Counted from the stretch's first letter, positions 8,085 to 17,775 are shown. The stretch: 64,000 bases of DNA from a candidate division FCPU426 bacterium (GCA_030041545.1 JASHNQ010000007.1:1-64000); one strand, 5' to 3'. Translations and numbers: made by a program. The notes: a model not told the origin generated them from the sequence alone.

Positions 8085-11000
8085 ATGACCATCCAACAGA
8101 TCTCAAGTCGGCTTCTCCCCGTGTTCCTAACGTTCTTTTGGGGTACCTGCCTTCCCGCCTCCGCCCAGACCGACGTCATCACCGACGCGGGGGATGAAAG
8201 CACCGGCTCCCTGGGATGGGCCGTCACCACGCTCAACAACACGGGGGCCGGGGCCATCAGCATCGAAAACGTGGGCCCTATCACTCTCACCCAGCCCCTG
8301 CCCTCGGTTTCCCAAAACGTGACCTTCCAGGGCACGGGCGCGCAGGTCATCGGACAGGAAGACAGCCAGGCGCAATTCCTCTTTGAGCAGGGCTTCACGC
8401 TGGACGTCTCCGCCTCCCTCACTTTCACCAACAACGGAGCCCTCTCCTCCGGGCTGGATGCGGCCCTGACCGCTGCCTCTTTCAACCTTTCGTCCGATTC
8501 GGCCTTCTCCCTAACGGGCGGGGTATCCACGTCGGGTGGGGGCGGGGCTTACGTCACTCTGGGTACGGCCTCGGCCGCGTCTGGGGCCACTTTTACCATC
8601 CAAGGCGGCGCGGGCAGCGGCAACGGAAGCGACGGCGGGGCCGCCGCGGTCTCAGCCGCATCCATTTCCCTTTCCGGGGCCGCGGGGACCATCGCCGGCG
8701 GAGAAGGGGGAAGCAGCTCCTCACAAAACGGCAACGGCGGATCGGCCACGCTTTCGGTCGGCTCCCTTAGCCTGGACACGGCGGCCCAATTGGCCCTTAC
8801 GGGCGGTAACGCGGGGACCGGGACGGGTGCGCTGGGCAATGGCGGCGGCGCGGTTTTGACCGCCAATTCGGTTTCCCTGACGGGTACCGACACCCAGCTG
8901 ACCCTCACGGGCGGCACGGGTGGAAGCACCAGTCCTCCCGGCCTGCCCGGCCCGGCGGACGCGGGGAACGGGGGTGGTATCCTGTTGACGACGTCCTCGG
9001 TCACCGTGGATTCGCAGGCCCTCTTGAGCGTCACCGGCGGGGCGGGCGGCGGCGTTTATACCGGAAGCCCCGGACAGGGGGGCACGGGCGGCAGCGTGAC
9101 GGTTTACTTGGGCGCCCTTGCCCTGACCAACGGCGGTTCCCTGGGCGTGACGGCCGGTGAGGGAGGACAGGGAATCAATGGGCAAACTGGCGGCAGCGCC
9201 CTGGTCACGGTGGGATCGGCCTTTGAGGGGACGGGTACCAACTTCACCGTCGACGGCGGCACGAGTGGTGGGAACAATTCCGGGGGAAGCCTGAACTTCA
9301 TCGCTACCTCCCAAACCCTGGATTCGGGCGCCACCTTCATCGCTGCGGGCGGCGCGGGCGGGTCGGGAGCCGTCACCGGGGGCAATGGCGGCGCAGTGCA
9401 AGTGACATCGGACGCTTTGACGCTCGCCTCAGGGTCCCTTTGGGAGGCCGTGGGCGGCGCGGGGGGCACGGGAACTTCCGTCAACGGTTCCGGCAGCGGC
9501 GTGAACGTGGATATTTATAACCTGCAAGGGTCAGGGACCGTCAGCCTGGGCGGTTCGGGTCCCTTGACCCTGGACCTGTCAGGAGGGGATTTTTCGGGCA
9601 CAGTCGAGGGCGTGGAAGGCCTCGAAGTCTCCGGCAACGTGACATTGACGGGTACCAACACCTACAGCGGCGGCACCACGCTTTTGAGCGGGGCGCTGAT
9701 GGTCAACAGCGACTCGAACCTGGGGACAGGCAACCTTACTTTTGACGGCGGGATCCTGCAGGTGGGCAATTATACGACATCGAAGGACATCAGCCTCATG
9801 GCCAACGGCGGAATCGTTAGTGAGATGACGCCCGGCGATCAAATTACGTTCAACGGGGTCCTTTCGGGGCCGGGCGGCCTGCAATTGACGGGCGATGGAT
9901 CGTACATCTTTAATGCGGTCAACACTTATTTAGGTCCGACGACGGTTTCCTCCGGGATTCTCAATCTCGCAACCGGGGCCCAAATCGCCGGGCCCGTCAC
10001 CTTGTCCGATCTCGCTTCCCTGAATGGGACTGGATCCATCCTGGGCGCCGTCACCAATAACGGAACAGTGCAGGGTGGGACGACCTCTTCGATCGGAACC
10101 CTGACCGTTGGAAGCTACACCCAAACCGCCACCGGGCTCCTGCAAACCAACTTATCCCCCACCCAGGCCAGCCTCCTGAGCGTGAGCGGCGCGGCGACCC
10201 TCGGCGGCAGTTTAAGCGTCAGCCAGATCGCGGGTGCCTATAACGGCATCAGCTACCGCTATACGCTCTTATCGGCGGGGTCGATTACCGGAACTTTCGC
10301 GACGGAAAATGATTACCTGATTCCCACCTGGGACTCCTCCTTGGTTTACGGCTCCAACGCTGTCACCTTCGCCCTTTTCCGCACCAACGTGGATTTCACC
10401 CCTACGGCCGTGGGCGCCAATGAGACCGCCGTGGCTGAAACCCTGAACGCGGCGGTTTCCATGGGCAACGGCAGCCTGGCCAATAAGCTCAACGAGCTTT
10501 ACCTGGCTCCCTCGAGCCAAACCCTGGCCCTGGGGCAAATGACGGGCGACATCTACACGGCCCTGCCCGATATCCTCATCGACAACCAGCAGTTCGAGGA
10601 CAGCCTGCTTTTCGACCGGCTGACGGGTTCGACAAGCTCACCGCAGGGCGGCGGGGTGGGCACGGCCATAGGCGGCGCCCAGGCGAGCTTGGCGCACGAC
10701 TTGATCTCGGCGGAAGTTTCGGGCCCGGCGGGCAACGCCGCGGGGCTGGCCAGCCCCAACGTCCGGGGCCTTTGGGTGGAAAACACCGACAGCGCGGGTT
10801 CGGTCAACAGCGACGGCAACGTGGAGGGCTTTAACAAGTCCAACTACGGGTTCCTGGCGGGCTATGACGCGGAGCTGTTACCGGACCTGACCGGCGGGCT
10901 CATGGGCGGCTATGTGCATACCGACGTCACGGGAACCTACACGGGCGCCACGGCCGGGGTGGACAGCGTCCAGTTCGGGGCTTATGGGAGCCGGCGTTTC

Positions 11001-11594
11001 GACTGTTTCGAGGTCGGGGGACTGCTGGGCTTCAGCCTGAACCAATTCACGGCCAACCGCAGCGTTTCCATCGGGAGCGACGTGACCAATCTTTCGGCGG
11101 CCTTCAGCGGAAGCCAGGTTCAGGCCGCCCTGCAGGCGGCCTACGCCCTGGACGTCAAGGGCTTCACGGTGAAGCCCCTGGCGGGAGTGCAGTATTCCCA
11201 GTTCAACGAGGGCCGCTTCACGGAGAGCGGATCGGACAGCCTGGCCCTGGCGATACCGGCCCAATTCTTCGAATCTCTCAGGCCCTACCTGGGGGTGGAG
11301 GGAACCCAGTACCTCAAACTGGACCAAGATTTGGGGCTGATTCCCTGCGTGGACCTTTCGGCCAGCCAGGAGCTGATGGACGTGGCGTCCAGCTTCCAAA
11401 CCACCTTAAACGGCGATCCGGCCAACCCTTTCACGGTGACGGGCATCACGCCCTCGGCCACCACGGTGGGCGTGGAGGTGGGGGCCCAGCTGGTCTTCGG
11501 GACGCAGTTCAACCTTTTCGCCAATTACCAGGGCCACTTGAGCGGCACCGAGGACCTCAACACCTTTGACGGCGGGTTGGACATCGCGTTCTGA
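8085..11594 (+). CDS. Autotransporter-like protein: Gly-rich passenger with autotransporter-associated repeats and C-terminal beta-barrel
   Basis: Signal peptide; repeated LTGGxGGxG.../ASISLSGAAG blocks; NVTLTGTNTYSGGTTLLSGALMV (PATR motif); C-terminal barrel with terminal aromatic LDIAF. Confidence 0.85.
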   Translation: MTIQQISSRLLPVFLTFFWGTCLPASAQTDVITDAGDESTGSLGWAVTTLNNTGAGAISIENVGPITLTQPLPSVSQNVTFQGTGAQVIGQEDSQAQFLFEQGFTLDVSASLTFTNNGALSSGLDAALTAASFNLSSDSAFSLTGGVSTSGGGGAYVTLGTASAASGATFTIQGGAGSGNGSDGGAAAVSAASISLSGAAGTIAGGEGGSSSSQNGNGGSATLSVGSLSLDTAAQLALTGGNAGTGTGALGNGGGAVLTANSVSLTGTDTQLTLTGGTGGSTSPPGLPGPADAGNGGGILLTTSSVTVDSQALLSVTGGAGGGVYTGSPGQGGTGGSVTVYLGALALTNGGSLGVTAGEGGQGINGQTGGSALVTVGSAFEGTGTNFTVDGGTSGGNNSGGSLNFIATSQTLDSGATFIAAGGAGGSGAVTGGNGGAVQVTSDALTLASGSLWEAVGGAGGTGTSVNGSGSGVNVDIYNLQGSGTVSLGGSGPLTLDLSGGDFSGTVEGVEGLEVSGNVTLTGTNTYSGGTTLLSGALMVNSDSNLGTGNLTFDGGILQVGNYTTSKDISLMANGGIVSEMTPGDQITFNGVLSGPGGLQLTGDGSYIFNAVNTYLGPTTVSSGILNLATGAQIAGPVTLSDLASLNGTGSILGAVTNNGTVQGGTTSSIGTLTVGSYTQTATGLLQTNLSPTQASLLSVSGAATLGGSLSVSQIAGAYNGISYRYTLLSAGSITGTFATENDYLIPTWDSSLVYGSNAVTFALFRTNVDFTPTAVGANETAVAETLNAAVSMGNGSLANKLNELYLAPSSQTLALGQMTGDIYTALPDILIDNQQFEDSLLFDRLTGSTSSPQGGGVGTAIGGAQASLAHDLISAEVSGPAGNAAGLASPNVRGLWVENTDSAGSVNSDGNVEGFNKSNYGFLAGYDAELLPDLTGGLMGGYVHTDVTGTYTGATAGVDSVQFGAYGSRRFDCFEVGGLLGFSLNQFTANRSVSIGSDVTNLSAAFSGSQVQAALQAAYALDVKGFTVKPLAGVQYSQFNEGRFTESGSDSLALAIPAQFFESLRPYLGVEGTQYLKLDQDLGLIPCVDLSASQELMDVASSFQTTLNGDPANPFTVTGITPSATTVGVEVGAQLVFGTQFNLFANYQGHLSGTEDLNTFDGGLDIAF

Positions 11595-11733
11595 CCCGCC
11601 AAGCGCCGCTTTCGGGCCCCCATTCTCCGTTTGGACCCACTCATTGCCGCCCCCTTCCGGCTAGGCGTCCCGTCTGAACTTAAAATCCCACCGGTCCGCC
11701 GGCTTGGGGAAGAACAAAACCCAAGGAGTTCCC

Positions 11734-12003
11734 ATGACTTGCACCGAAAAAGTCGTTGTGAAGCAGCCCCACGGCCTGCACTTGCGGGCCGCCGTGAAAT
11801 TGGTGCTGGTCAGCCGCCGATTCAAAAGCCACGTGACGCTGAGGAAGGGGCCGGCACAGGCCAACGCCCAAAGCATCCTGGGCATCTTGAACCTGGAGGC
11901 GGGCCAAGGAACGGAGCTGGAGGTTATTTCCGAAGGGGAGGACGCGGGGGAGGCCATCAGGGAAATCCGCGGGCTTTTCGACCGCCCTTGGAGCTGGTCT
12001 TAA
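11734..12003 (+). CDS. HPr-family phosphocarrier protein
   Basis: KQPHGLHLRAAVKLV (GLHxR active-site His context), ANAQSILGILNLEAGQGTELEV. Confidence 0.8.
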   Translation: MTCTEKVVVKQPHGLHLRAAVKLVLVSRRFKSHVTLRKGPAQANAQSILGILNLEAGQGTELEVISEGEDAGEAIREIRGLFDRPWSWS

Positions 12004-12018
12004 ATCAATCTGGCAGGG

Positions 12019-12861
12019 TCAAGCCGGAATGAGAGCGTCGTAAGAACGGATCTTGGCGATGACTTCCTCGATCAAGTAGTCCGGCGTGGAAGCGCCGGCG
12101 GTGATGCCCACCTTATTCTTGCCCTCGAACCACTTGGATTCCAACTCCCCTGCCGTCTCGATGTGGTAGGTGTCGTTGGGCAGGTTCATCTTGCAGGTGT
12201 CGGCCAGCTTGTGGGTGTTGGAGGAGTTGCGGCCGCCGATGACGATCATGATATCCATGGTCTTGGAAAGGGCGGCGGCGGCGCTCTGGCGGTCCTTGGT
12301 GGGTTTGCAGATGGTGTTGACCGGCACCACCTCGGCGCAGCGGGCCTTCATCATCCCCACGAAGCGGTCGAACTTCTCCATCAACAGCGTGCTTTGGCAC
12401 ACCACGCCGATCTTGGAACCCTCCGGGATGTTTTGGATATCCTCCTCGTGGTACACGATGACGGGGTCTTTCATGCGGCTGGCGATGCCCTTGACCTCCA
12501 CGTGCTGAGGGTCGCCGATGATGACGATGCGCAGGCCCAGGGCCTCCAGTTTTTGCCCCTCGTTGTAGATCTTGGTGACCAGCGGGCAGGTGGTGTCGAT
12601 GATCTCCAGGTTCCGCTCCTTCATCCGCCCGATCACGTTGATGTCCAGGCCGTGGGCCGTGATGACCACCCGGTTGTCCTCCACGTCCTCCAGCGAATGC
12701 ACGATCTTCTTATTGAGGGAGGCCAGGCGGGCCACCTCCTGGGGGTTGTGGATGAGAGAGCCGAAGATGAAGGCGCGGTCCATGGTCTCGGCCTTCTGGA
12801 TGGCTTTCTTCACGCCGAAGCAGAACCCGGCGGCGTTGGCGATTTGGATTTCCCTAGGCAT
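12019..12861 (-). CDS. ispH: 4-hydroxy-3-methylbut-2-enyl diphosphate reductase
   Basis: ANAAGFCFGVKKAIQ; GSLIHNPQEV; ITAHGL; DTTCPLVTKIY; GDPQHVEVKGI; CQSTL; IVIGGRNSSNT; GITAGASTPDYLIEEV. Confidence 0.95.
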   Translation of the reverse strand: MPREIQIANAAGFCFGVKKAIQKAETMDRAFIFGSLIHNPQEVARLASLNKKIVHSLEDVEDNRVVITAHGLDINVIGRMKERNLEIIDTTCPLVTKIYNEGQKLEALGLRIVIIGDPQHVEVKGIASRMKDPVIVYHEEDIQNIPEGSKIGVVCQSTLLMEKFDRFVGMMKARCAEVVPVNTICKPTKDRQSAAAALSKTMDIMIVIGGRNSSNTHKLADTCKMNLPNDTYHIETAGELESKWFEGKNKVGITAGASTPDYLIEEVIAKIRSYDALIPA

Positions 12862-12979
12862 CTTCCATCCTTCGGATGAATTAGGGGTTTTTAACTTCGA
12901 ACTCCTAACTGCTGCGCAGTGGATTATATATAATGGCCGTCACGGAAAGAATCCCCCCGAATCCGACAAGGACTCCAAC

Positions 12980-15900
12980 ATGCCCGTTTCCTTGTATTTA
13001 GGCCCCTACCAGCCCTTTCTCGAGGACGAGTTAGCAAATGCCGTCCAAACTCTCCGCCAGTCCGATTCCTTGTCGCCTTTAGCAGTTTTGGTCCCCAACC
13101 GCGCCCTAGTGCGCCATTTGAGGGAGACCCTGGCCCGGAAAAATGGCTCGGTGATCAACGTCCGGGTGCTGACCCTTCACCAATACCTCGTGGAGTTCAC
13201 GGAAGAGGAATGGATTAAAAAGGGATTCCGGTTGTTGCCGGAATCCCTGGTGCCTTGGGTATTGCGGGAAAACGCCCGGCGGGCAAACTCCAAGGGTGGC
13301 CCCTTTAATGCCGTTGAAAAGACGCCCGGATTCCATAAAACCCTCCAGGCCACCCTGTCCGAACTGCGCCAGGGAGGGTTCACCCCGGTGGAACTTTCGG
13401 AATCGGCGAAGGCCCTAGGGAGGGATAAAAGCCGCAAGCGGCTTTCACTGAAATTGGTCGAATTCGCCGGCCTCATGGCCGAGAACCGGAAATGGAAAGA
13501 GAAGAACCATTGGAAAGACCGGGAAGACCTTTACGAGGACGCGCTATCCCTTACCCCGCCCGCCACGCATCTTTGGACTTACGGTTTTTATGACGCTTCG
13601 ACCCTCCAGCAGAAGGTCCTCCAGCATCTTTGCGGGGCGAAGGAATCCAGCTGGTTTATCCCCTATGAGGAACATCCCGCATTTGAATACGCTAAGCCCT
13701 TCGTGGAGTGGGCGAAAAAGCTTGGAAAAATGGAAAAGGTGGATAGGTGGAAAAGTGAGAAGGGAACAGCGTTAGGAAGACTACAAAATCATTTATTTGA
13801 AACTGAGGTTGCTTCGTCGCAAGCATCGGCCGATTCGGCCGAGGCTCCTCGCAATGACAGCAATTTAAGATTTGCCGAATCGGACGTGAAAATAATTCTT
13901 TGCCCCGGCGAACCCCGGGAAGTGCGGGAAGTAGTGCGGGTTGTCACTGAAGAGGCCGAAAGGCAAAAGACCCAATTCCCCCAATGCGGCCTCTTGCTGC
14001 GACAATTGGAAAGCTACCGTCGCATGATCGCGCCCGCCTTCCAGGGTCAAGGGGTGCCCCTGGCCAAGAACCCCCCGGTCTTCCTGATGGAAACGCCCGA
14101 GGCCAAGGCCTTCCTGCTTTTACTCGAATGTTTCCAAGGGGACTTCCCCCGGGAAACCCTGATGGACTTCCTGGCCAGCCCCAACCTTTCCCCCGAGGGT
14201 TTCGGGGTGGACGAGGGGGATTGGAACCCCCACCTTTGGGACCAGGCCTCCAAGGAAGCCGCGGTGGTGGAGGGCAAGGAAGCCTGGCTGGACCGGCTCC
14301 AGGCCTATCAGCATCTGCGCTCGGACCTGCGCCCCAAGGAAGAGGAGGCCATCACCGACGAGGAATCGCGGTCTTTATCGGCTTTCCGCGCCCAGGTCCT
14401 GCAAAAACTTTTCGACCATGCCCGGCGGTTCGAAAAGGAAAAACATTGGGCAGCCAAGGCCCAGGTCCTCTTCGACCTGGCCGGGAAGGTCTTTATCCCC
14501 TCCAAGGCCAAGAAAGAATTGGAAACTCTGCGCCGAGGGATAGGCATCCTTTCCAAGGACCTTTCGCAAGTGGAAGGCGACGACCTGAACTCCCTTTTTT
14601 CGGACCTGATGGAAGAGGCGAAGATCCCCTGGGACGTCCCCGAACCGGGCGGTGTGGAGGTGTCGGACCTCATGCAGGCGCGCGGCGTTCCCTTTGACGT
14701 GGTGGTCCTGCCCGGGCTGGTGGAGCAGGGTTTCCCCCGGGCGCCCCGGCCCGACCCGCTGCTCCTGGATGAGGAGAGGCGAATCCTCAACGGGCGCTAT
14801 CCGGGTCAGGCCAAGGTGCCGGAGAAAGCTGAGGGACGCCTGGAGGAAAAACTGCTTTTCCTTTTGGCGGCACGAAGCGCCCAAAAATGCCTCATCCTGA
14901 CCGCGTCCCACCTGCACCCCGGCACCGGGGCGCCCCGCATCCCCTCCAGCTACCTTCACGAAGCCTTAAGGGCGGTCACGGGCGAGCGACAAACAACATG
15001 GGACGGGGGCTCTCCCTATGTCCGGAAGGTCACGGTATCCGATTGGGTGCGCGACCAGGGCGAGGCGCGGGTGGACGACCTGGAAGAGGTCTTAAGCCGG
15101 TTCCAGGAAGCCCGCAAGGGTAACCCCCTGCCCGCCCAGGCCTATGCGGCGCGGAAACCCTTCTTTGACGAGGCCCGGAAGCTCCTGAAGGAACGCCAGG
15201 GAAGCCGCAAGTTCACCTCCTACGACGGCATCTTTGAGAACGGGGAAGCCATCGAGAAATTGAGGCAAGGCTATTCCTTGAAGGACAAGACCCTTTCCGC
15301 CTCCCGCTTAGAAACCTACGCCGCCTGCCCCCTGCGCTACTTCTACCGCTATGTGCTAGGCCTGAAGGTACACCCCGAACCCGAGCGGGTCTTCCAGTTG
15401 GACCCGGCGGAAAAGGGCAACCTGATGCACTCAATCCTGGAAGAGACCCTGTCGAAGGGGTCGGCGGAAGGCTGGCTCAAGGCCCGGGATGGACAAAGGG
15501 CCGGGAAAGCCCTGGAAGAAGAGACCCAAAAGGCCTTTGAAAAGCTGGAGAAGGAAGGGGTGCCCGGCACGCCCGCCCTTTGGCAATGGAGCCAGTTCAT
15601 CGTCCGCAAGGATCTTCAACGGGAACTGAAGAAGGTGCTGGAGGAGCGGGATTGGACTCCGGTGGATTTTGAGAAGGCTTTTGGCCGTGAAGACCAGCCC
15701 GAGGTTTCCTTCCAAACCCCGGCGGGCATCTTCCGCTTGGAAGGCTTCATGGACCGGGTAGACCTTTCCGCCGACGGAAAGAAATTACGGGTCGTGGATT
15801 ATAAGTCGGGAAGCAAGGAAGGCTTCAAGAACGACAGCGTGAAGGAAGGCACCAAAATCCAAATGCCCCTCTACCTCTGGGCCTGCCGCATCCTTTACCC

Positions 15901-16186
15901 CGATGCAGTGCCCGAACAGGCGGTTTATGAATTCCTGACCGCCAAGGGCGGCTATGGGGAAACGACCTTCGACGCCGAGGATTGGAAGAAGGTCGAGGAG
16001 CCCTTGAAAGTTCTTTTGACCACCGCGGCCGAAGCGGTGGAGCAGGGATTGTTCCCGGCGGTCGCCAAGGCTTGCAAGAACTGCGATTATCGAATCCTTT
16101 GCGGGCCTGGAGCGGAAAAGCGGGGCAAATGGAAGAAGGAAGACGCAAAGATCAAAAAATACTTTGATTTGGAACAATTATCGTAA
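12980..16186 (+). CDS. addB: AddB-like PD-(D/E)XK nuclease/inactive helicase subunit with C-terminal Cys cluster
   Basis: SASRLETYAACPLRYFYRYVLGL, RLEGFMDRVDL...RVVDYKSGSKE, CKNCDYRILCG; paired with the AddA-like gene downstream. Confidence 0.75.
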   Translation: MPVSLYLGPYQPFLEDELANAVQTLRQSDSLSPLAVLVPNRALVRHLRETLARKNGSVINVRVLTLHQYLVEFTEEEWIKKGFRLLPESLVPWVLRENARRANSKGGPFNAVEKTPGFHKTLQATLSELRQGGFTPVELSESAKALGRDKSRKRLSLKLVEFAGLMAENRKWKEKNHWKDREDLYEDALSLTPPATHLWTYGFYDASTLQQKVLQHLCGAKESSWFIPYEEHPAFEYAKPFVEWAKKLGKMEKVDRWKSEKGTALGRLQNHLFETEVASSQASADSAEAPRNDSNLRFAESDVKIILCPGEPREVREVVRVVTEEAERQKTQFPQCGLLLRQLESYRRMIAPAFQGQGVPLAKNPPVFLMETPEAKAFLLLLECFQGDFPRETLMDFLASPNLSPEGFGVDEGDWNPHLWDQASKEAAVVEGKEAWLDRLQAYQHLRSDLRPKEEEAITDEESRSLSAFRAQVLQKLFDHARRFEKEKHWAAKAQVLFDLAGKVFIPSKAKKELETLRRGIGILSKDLSQVEGDDLNSLFSDLMEEAKIPWDVPEPGGVEVSDLMQARGVPFDVVVLPGLVEQGFPRAPRPDPLLLDEERRILNGRYPGQAKVPEKAEGRLEEKLLFLLAARSAQKCLILTASHLHPGTGAPRIPSSYLHEALRAVTGERQTTWDGGSPYVRKVTVSDWVRDQGEARVDDLEEVLSRFQEARKGNPLPAQAYAARKPFFDEARKLLKERQGSRKFTSYDGIFENGEAIEKLRQGYSLKDKTLSASRLETYAACPLRYFYRYVLGLKVHPEPERVFQLDPAEKGNLMHSILEETLSKGSAEGWLKARDGQRAGKALEEETQKAFEKLEKEGVPGTPALWQWSQFIVRKDLQRELKKVLEERDWTPVDFEKAFGREDQPEVSFQTPAGIFRLEGFMDRVDLSADGKKLRVVDYKSGSKEGFKNDSVKEGTKIQMPLYLWACRILYPDAVPEQAVYEFLTAKGGYGETTFDAEDWKKVEEPLKVLLTTAAEAVEQGLFPAVAKACKNCDYRILCGPGAEKRGKWKKEDAKIKKYFDLEQLS
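13801..13863 (+). repeat. Copy of the AACTGAGGTTGCTTCG...CTCGCAATGACAGCAA repeat inside addB
   Basis: Sequence match to intergenic copies at 85-127 and 21147-21261; encodes TEVASSQASADSAEAPRNDSN in frame. Confidence 0.75.
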
Positions 16187-16223
16187 ACCTGAAACTTAAA
16201 TCGCTTTTGATCGGGGGAAATTA

Positions 16224-16714
16224 ATGAAAAATTTTTTTATGAGGCTATTAATTTTTTTAATCGGTTTTTTTAGCTTCTGGGTTCCGAGTTTTGTGGGGTG
16301 GACTATCACAGGGCAAGGCGAATTTTCAAAGCTTACTTTTTTTTAATATTTATTTCTCCATTTTTATCAGCTTGTATTCCTCTCTTTTGGTTTAGAAAAA
16401 AATATTCACAAAATGAAAAGATATTAATAGCTCCGTTGTTGGTAATGGGAATTTGGATATTGGGACCTTTAGGATGCATGACGGACGGAAGCGTTTCTGG
16501 AGGCGGATTTACGACCATGAAATCTTTGGATGACTATAAGGAATTCTTTTTGATGATATTAGTTTTTCCAGTTTCCACAATTTCCGGCTCTACTTACGCC
16601 GGAACATTAGGCGCTTTACTCATTTTTACTTTGTTATCTATTGCTTTAGTTTTATTTGATGGATACAAAATCTTAGCAAAAAGAAATAGTTCTAAATTGT
16701 CGGAGTCTAAATGA
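16224..16714 (+). CDS. Small low-GC membrane protein, apparently split by a -1 frameshift at T8
   Basis: Frame 1 MKNFFMRLLIFLIGFFSFWVPSFVGWTITGQGEFSKLTFF* (16224-16346) continues as LIFISPFLSACIPLFWFRKK... in the -1 frame (track ORF 16298-16714). Confidence 0.5.
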
Positions 16715-16911
16715 TTTCCGACCAAGCAGTTCGTGATCAGGTCATCCATGACCATGAGACCCTCTTCGCGGTGGACGCGGGGGCGGGAACGGGCAAGACC
16801 ACACTTCTGGTTTCCCGGCTCATCGCGCTTCTCCTGGAAAAGCAGGCACCCTTAAGCCGCATCGTTGTGCTGGGACCTACTGGATTTTTCCGGGGCCTTA
16901 TGAGATTATGA
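16711..16911 (+). pseudogene. Truncated duplicate of the addA 5' end
   Basis: MISDQAVRDQVIHDHETLFAVDAGAGTGKTTLLVSRLIALLLEKQAPLSRI matches the N-terminus of the 17776 gene; about 19 mismatches over ~155 bp by hand alignment. Confidence 0.85.
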
Positions 16912-16930
16912 CCATAATATATAGTCATAA
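16906..16930. promoter_or_regulatory. Palindrome upstream of Phd-type antitoxin (candidate operator)
   Basis: TTATGAC-cataatatata-GTCATAA ending 9 bp before the ATG at 16940. Confidence 0.55.
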
Positions 16931-16939
16931 GGAGGAACA

Positions 16940-17167
16940 ATGAAAACCATCGCCGCGGGCGAATTCAAGGCCAAGTGTCTCTCATTATTGGATGAGGTTA
17001 GCCGCGCCCATGAAACCATTGTGATCACCAAACGTGGTGTTCCTGTGGCGAAGGTGGCTCCAGTCCTTAAAGAAAAAGGTGGCCGCCACGCTTCCCTTCG
17101 CGGGAGTGTTTTGGCCGAGAAAGACCTTATCCATCCGATCGATGAAGCCTGGGAAGCCGAAAAGTGA
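16940..17167 (+). CDS. Phd/YefM-family antitoxin
   Basis: MKTIAAGEFKAKCLSLLDEVSRAHETIVITKRGVPVAKVAPV. Confidence 0.85.
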   Translation: MKTIAAGEFKAKCLSLLDEVSRAHETIVITKRGVPVAKVAPVLKEKGGRHASLRGSVLAEKDLIHPIDEAWEAEK

Positions 17168-17550
17168 TCCTTTTGGACACCCATGCCTGGATTTGGTGGT
17201 GCACAGGCTCCACCAAGATTTCACCCAAGGCGTTAAAGGCCATTAAGGCCGAGGAAACGGTAGGGATTTGCGCCATCAGCTGTTGGGAAGTCGGAATGTT
17301 GGTGGCGAAAAAGCGGTTGGTCTTGGACCGGGATGTTGAGGTGTGGGTGGATCAGGCCCTGAAATTCCCCAAGGCCCAGTTGATCCCCCTGACGCCCCGT
17401 ATAGCCGTAAAAAGCACCTTGTTAGCGGAAGGATTCCACGGAGACCCAGTGGACCGGATTCTCGTGGCCACCGCCGCCGACCATGGATGTCCCCTGATTA
17501 GCAAAGACGAGCGAATCCAGGGTTTCAAGGGCATCAAAGTGATTTGGTGA
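17164..17550 (+). CDS. PIN-domain toxin (VapC family)
   Basis: MILLDTHAWIWW; AISCWEVGMLVAKKR; FHGDPVDRILVATAADHGCPLISKDERI; overlaps antitoxin by 4 nt. Confidence 0.9.
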   Translation: MILLDTHAWIWWCTGSTKISPKALKAIKAEETVGICAISCWEVGMLVAKKRLVLDRDVEVWVDQALKFPKAQLIPLTPRIAVKSTLLAEGFHGDPVDRILVATAADHGCPLISKDERIQGFKGIKVIW

Positions 17551-17561
17551 AAAAGAATTCA

Positions 17562-17714
17562 ATGCGAACACGTAAACCCAATAAAACATACATTACCAGC
17601 CGACCGAGTCATCGCCGCAAATGGTTGAGAAAAAAACTCCGGCGGGAATCCCTCTTAAGCAGGAAAGACTCCATGGAAATCCTATCAAAGTTTGAAAAAC
17701 TCGAATCAGCTTGA
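17562..17714 (+). CDS. Small basic ORF (50 aa)
   Basis: Hand translation MRTRKPNKTYITSRPSHRRKWLRKKLRRESLLSRKDSMEILSKFEKLESA; below the size cut of the supplied track. Confidence 0.35.
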   Translation: MRTRKPNKTYITSRPSHRRKWLRKKLRRESLLSRKDSMEILSKFEKLESA

Positions 17715-17775
17715 ACCTTCCACTTTGTTAAAGCCGACTTCACAACAACACATCATGATTGAGGTTTTTATTTAG

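Noticed and set aside
12572-12979. N-terminal extension of the addB ORF antisense to ispH
   Set aside because: The extension overlaps ispH completely; ATG at 12980 (MPVSLYLGPYQPF) is the sensible start.
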